Assembly (NCBI GenBank): GCA_050950645.1
Contig: JBMNHZ010000007.1
Coordinates: forward strand, 197,424-261,423
Source: BRH-c25 sp012519325
Lineage (GTDB): Bacteria; Bacillota; Clostridia; Lutisporales; Lutisporaceae
Direction of reading: 5' to 3'
DNA length: 64,000 nucleotides
This document shows positions 62,274 to 64,000 of this stretch, piece after piece. A model generated the notes under the pieces. That model searched no databases, was not told the DNA's origin, and was given only the letters and a program-made list of their open reading frames with translations. Position 1 is the stretch's first letter, and each line of letters starts with the position of its first letter. The position numbers were made by a program, and so were the translations under genes.

Positions 62274-64000
62274 CTACTGGAGTTCTTCAGCAGCCGGCTC
62301 CTCACTGGAAGCTTCATTCTGAGTCTCCTCGGCTTTGGGCTCAGCTTCCGCCAGAGCTTCTTCAGTAACGGCAGACTCGCTTACCTCTGCAGCGGGCTCG
62401 GCCGGAGTCTCCTCGGCTTTGGCCTCAGTTTCAACCGGAGCTTCTTCAGCAACGGCAGGCTCGCTTACCTCTGCAGCGGGCTCGGCCGGAGTCTCCTCGG
62501 CTTTGGCCTCAGCTTCCGCCGGAGCTTCTTCAGTAACGGCAGGCTCACTCTTTTCTGTAGTGGTGGATTCTGCTTTCTTGGTCTCCTCGGTCTTGACTGC
62601 GGCTGCCTTAGTTTCTTTTTTCTTAGCCTTGGGCTTCGGTGAAGGCGGTTTAATTTTCTTGGGAGCCGCTTCAATGTGCCCCTTATAAAACTCTATGACG
62701 TGACCGCACTGGATAAGCCAATGCAGGTCGGCATTGAGGTTTGCCAATGCTGCAAGCACTTCATCCGGCAAAGCGGGCACGGCGGGGGCAACGGGTGCAG
62801 TTTCTTTTTCAGCAGCCGCTGTAGCAGGGGCTTCCGGAGTCTCAGCGGGTGCCGCCGCTTCAGTATCCGTCTGCGCCGTCTGCGCTGCTGGCGCCTCTTC
62901 GGGAGCAACTGCGGCTCCTGCACTTTCTGGTTCTTGCGGCAACGCTGCCATGGCCTCGGTATAGCCAGGAACCAGCGATTTATATATATCTGCCCGCATA
63001 CACCTGGGGTTGGCCACCACAAAGTTCATGATGTTCTTCACGTTTTCTGAAACCGAAGTGGTCTCCATATCCAGATAGTGAGGACGGGAGACACAAACAT
63101 GCGTCACCGTCTTATCCACCTTGAAGAATTGCAGCGTATGAGCCGCAAACTTCTGGCTCAAAACCATGACCAGCTTGAGCGGGAAGCGCTTCTGCTCCTC
63201 GAGCAGTCGCCGATAAAGCACCGATATCAAATGGTTGGGCTGCTTGCGTACATCGCTCTGGGTCAGGGTAACCGTCTCTACCTTCTGAATGACGCTGGCC
63301 AGATGCGTCTGGCGGAAATGCTCACGCAGCGAGCTCATATCTTGCAGCTCCAGCGGCTCGGGCACCTGCAGGCAGTTGTAGTGGAGAGTATAGCTCATCT
63401 CTTCCCTCCATTTTTCGATTACCTCTTCGTCGCGCACTATCCGTATCCGAGACTTGTAAACATCAAAGGGAAGATGCGAGAACCGATCAGAGTGAATCTT
63501 ACAGATTTTGTTCTGGTATTCATGCAGGTTGGGGGGACCCAGGATTTCTCCACTCATCCCGCACTGCGCCACAAAAGTATAGGTACCCTTGGGTCCTTCA
63601 ATGGGCACCTTCTGCGTTTCATAAAAATTATCAAAATGGTTCTTCAGGATATGCTCCATCGCCTCTTCCTCTGAAAGCCAGAGAGTGCGATCCATGGCAC
63701 AGAAGAATAGCGGCTGAACCACCTGATTCCCCTTCTTTACCACTGAGTAAGCTACTTCCAGCCGCTCAGGACGCTTCAAGATAATGTGCGCGATTTCAAA
63801 AAGAGGATAGGCACGGCCCGATTGACGAATCTGCTTGGCCAAAGTCTCCACGACGATGGATTCAGGTACGAGCTGAACATCCACCTCCGGCAAAGGCGGC
63901 AACGGCCTGCGCGGAGCATCGCGGCGACCGCCCCGAAAGTCTCTGCGTCCGCCACCGCCGCTACGCTGTCTACGCGCATCTCCACGCCCCCTGCCGCCCT
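62274..64000 (-). CDS. Arg/Gly- and Ala/Glu-rich protein of unknown function (5' end outside window)
   Basis: The frame is open to the window edge, 575 codons, so the N-terminus is missing. I do not recognise the family, though it recalls conserved hypothetical proteins of the Verrucomicrobiota; that is a guess. The first 35 visible residues are Arg/Gly-rich (GRGRGDARRQRSGGGGRRDF). A compact region follows, about residues 40-345 (SIVVETLAKQIRQSGRAYPL, RIRIVRDEEVIEKWREEMSY, MNFVVANPRCMRADIYKSLV). The end is Ala/Glu/Pro-rich with Lys-rich KKIKPPSPKPKAKKKETK and imperfect repeats of about 30 residues (AKAEETPAEPAAEVSEPAV). RNA binding is possible from the RGG-type start. Confidence 0.7.
   Translation of the reverse strand, partial: GGRGRGDARRQRSGGGGRRDFRGGRRDAPRRPLPPLPEVDVQLVPESIVVETLAKQIRQSGRAYPLFEIAHIILKRPERLEVAYSVVKKGNQVVQPLFFCAMDRTLWLSEEEAMEHILKNHFDNFYETQKVPIEGPKGTYTFVAQCGMSGEILGPPNLHEYQNKICKIHSDRFSHLPFDVYKSRIRIVRDEEVIEKWREEMSYTLHYNCLQVPEPLELQDMSSLREHFRQTHLASVIQKVETVTLTQSDVRKQPNHLISVLYRRLLEEQKRFPLKLVMVLSQKFAAHTLQFFKVDKTVTHVCVSRPHYLDMETTSVSENVKNIMNFVVANPRCMRADIYKSLVPGYTEAMAALPQEPESAGAAVAPEEAPAAQTAQTDTEAAAPAETPEAPATAAAEKETAPVAPAVPALPDEVLAALANLNADLHWLIQCGHVIEFYKGHIEAAPKKIKPPSPKPKAKKKETKAAAVKTEETKKAESTTTEKSEPAVTEEAPAEAEAKAEETPAEPAAEVSEPAVAEEAPVETEAKAEETPAEPAAEVSESAVTEEALAEAEPKAEETQNEASSEEPAAEELQ

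Overview
The window looks like two unrelated pieces joined inside a repeat. Positions 1 to about 58778 are AT-rich and carry a low-GC Gram-positive (Bacillota, Clostridia-type) flagellar and flagellin-glycosylation locus followed by cell-surface genes. Lineage clues are the FlgM/FlgN/FlgK/FlgL/FliW/CsrA order, a YvyF-like gene next to ComF and RecD2, strong GGAGG ribosome sites, sigma-D-type promoters and SLH-domain proteins. Positions 58779 to 64000 are visibly richer in GC and encode pieces of accD, aroA and dnaA plus an Arg/Gly- and Ala/Glu-rich protein. I think, without proof, that this piece comes from a Verrucomicrobiota-like bacterium. The join is in frame, directly after the last of eleven almost identical 273-bp repeats. 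A misassembly is the simplest explanation.

Layout. 1-2060: fliD (partial) and flaG. 2100-30575: a glycan island, nearly all on the minus strand. It holds a pseudaminic-acid-type set (PseC, PseG, PseI, a PseF-like cytidylyltransferase and a distant PseB/CapD-like dehydratase), a HAD/ATP-grasp pair, ManC, Fcl, other sugar-nucleotide enzymes, several glycosyltransferases, a radical SAM protein, a DUF115 protein and a 902-residue four-part protein. It also holds a second nonulosonate set (NeuB-like synthase and a NeuA-phosphatase fusion) and two Maf-type flagellin glycosyltransferases. 30678-38941: two flagellins, csrA, fliW, flgL, two flgK copies (one frameshifted), flgN (frameshifted), flgM and a YvyF-like gene. 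39057-41971: comF and recD2. 42075-44082: an AgrC/AgrA-like two-component pair. 44239-50969: WG-repeat, LemA and Ig-like surface proteins, two of them preceded by the same direct-repeat operator. 51319-53658: WYL regulator, decayed gene remnants and an MpsC-domain protein. 54051-58778: SLH-domain repeat protein. The rest is the foreign piece.

How it works together (inference). Sigma-D promoters before flgM, a flagellin and the small gene upstream of maf would coordinate filament assembly with glycosylation. FliW and CsrA would control flagellin translation through matching hairpins in both flagellin leaders. The sugar enzymes would make CMP-pseudaminic acid and a second CMP-nonulosonate, and the Maf proteins would attach them to flagellin. 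A roughly 90-residue Rossmann-like module recurs in five neighbouring glycan proteins with different catalytic parts and is the most interesting undescribed pattern here. The Agr-like pair probably switches on the adjacent surface genes through paired 10-bp repeats spaced 21 bp.

Several genes carry single-base frameshifts (flgK copy 2, flgN, accD, aroA) or an in-frame stop (47862-50969). Sequence error and real decay cannot be separated without reads.
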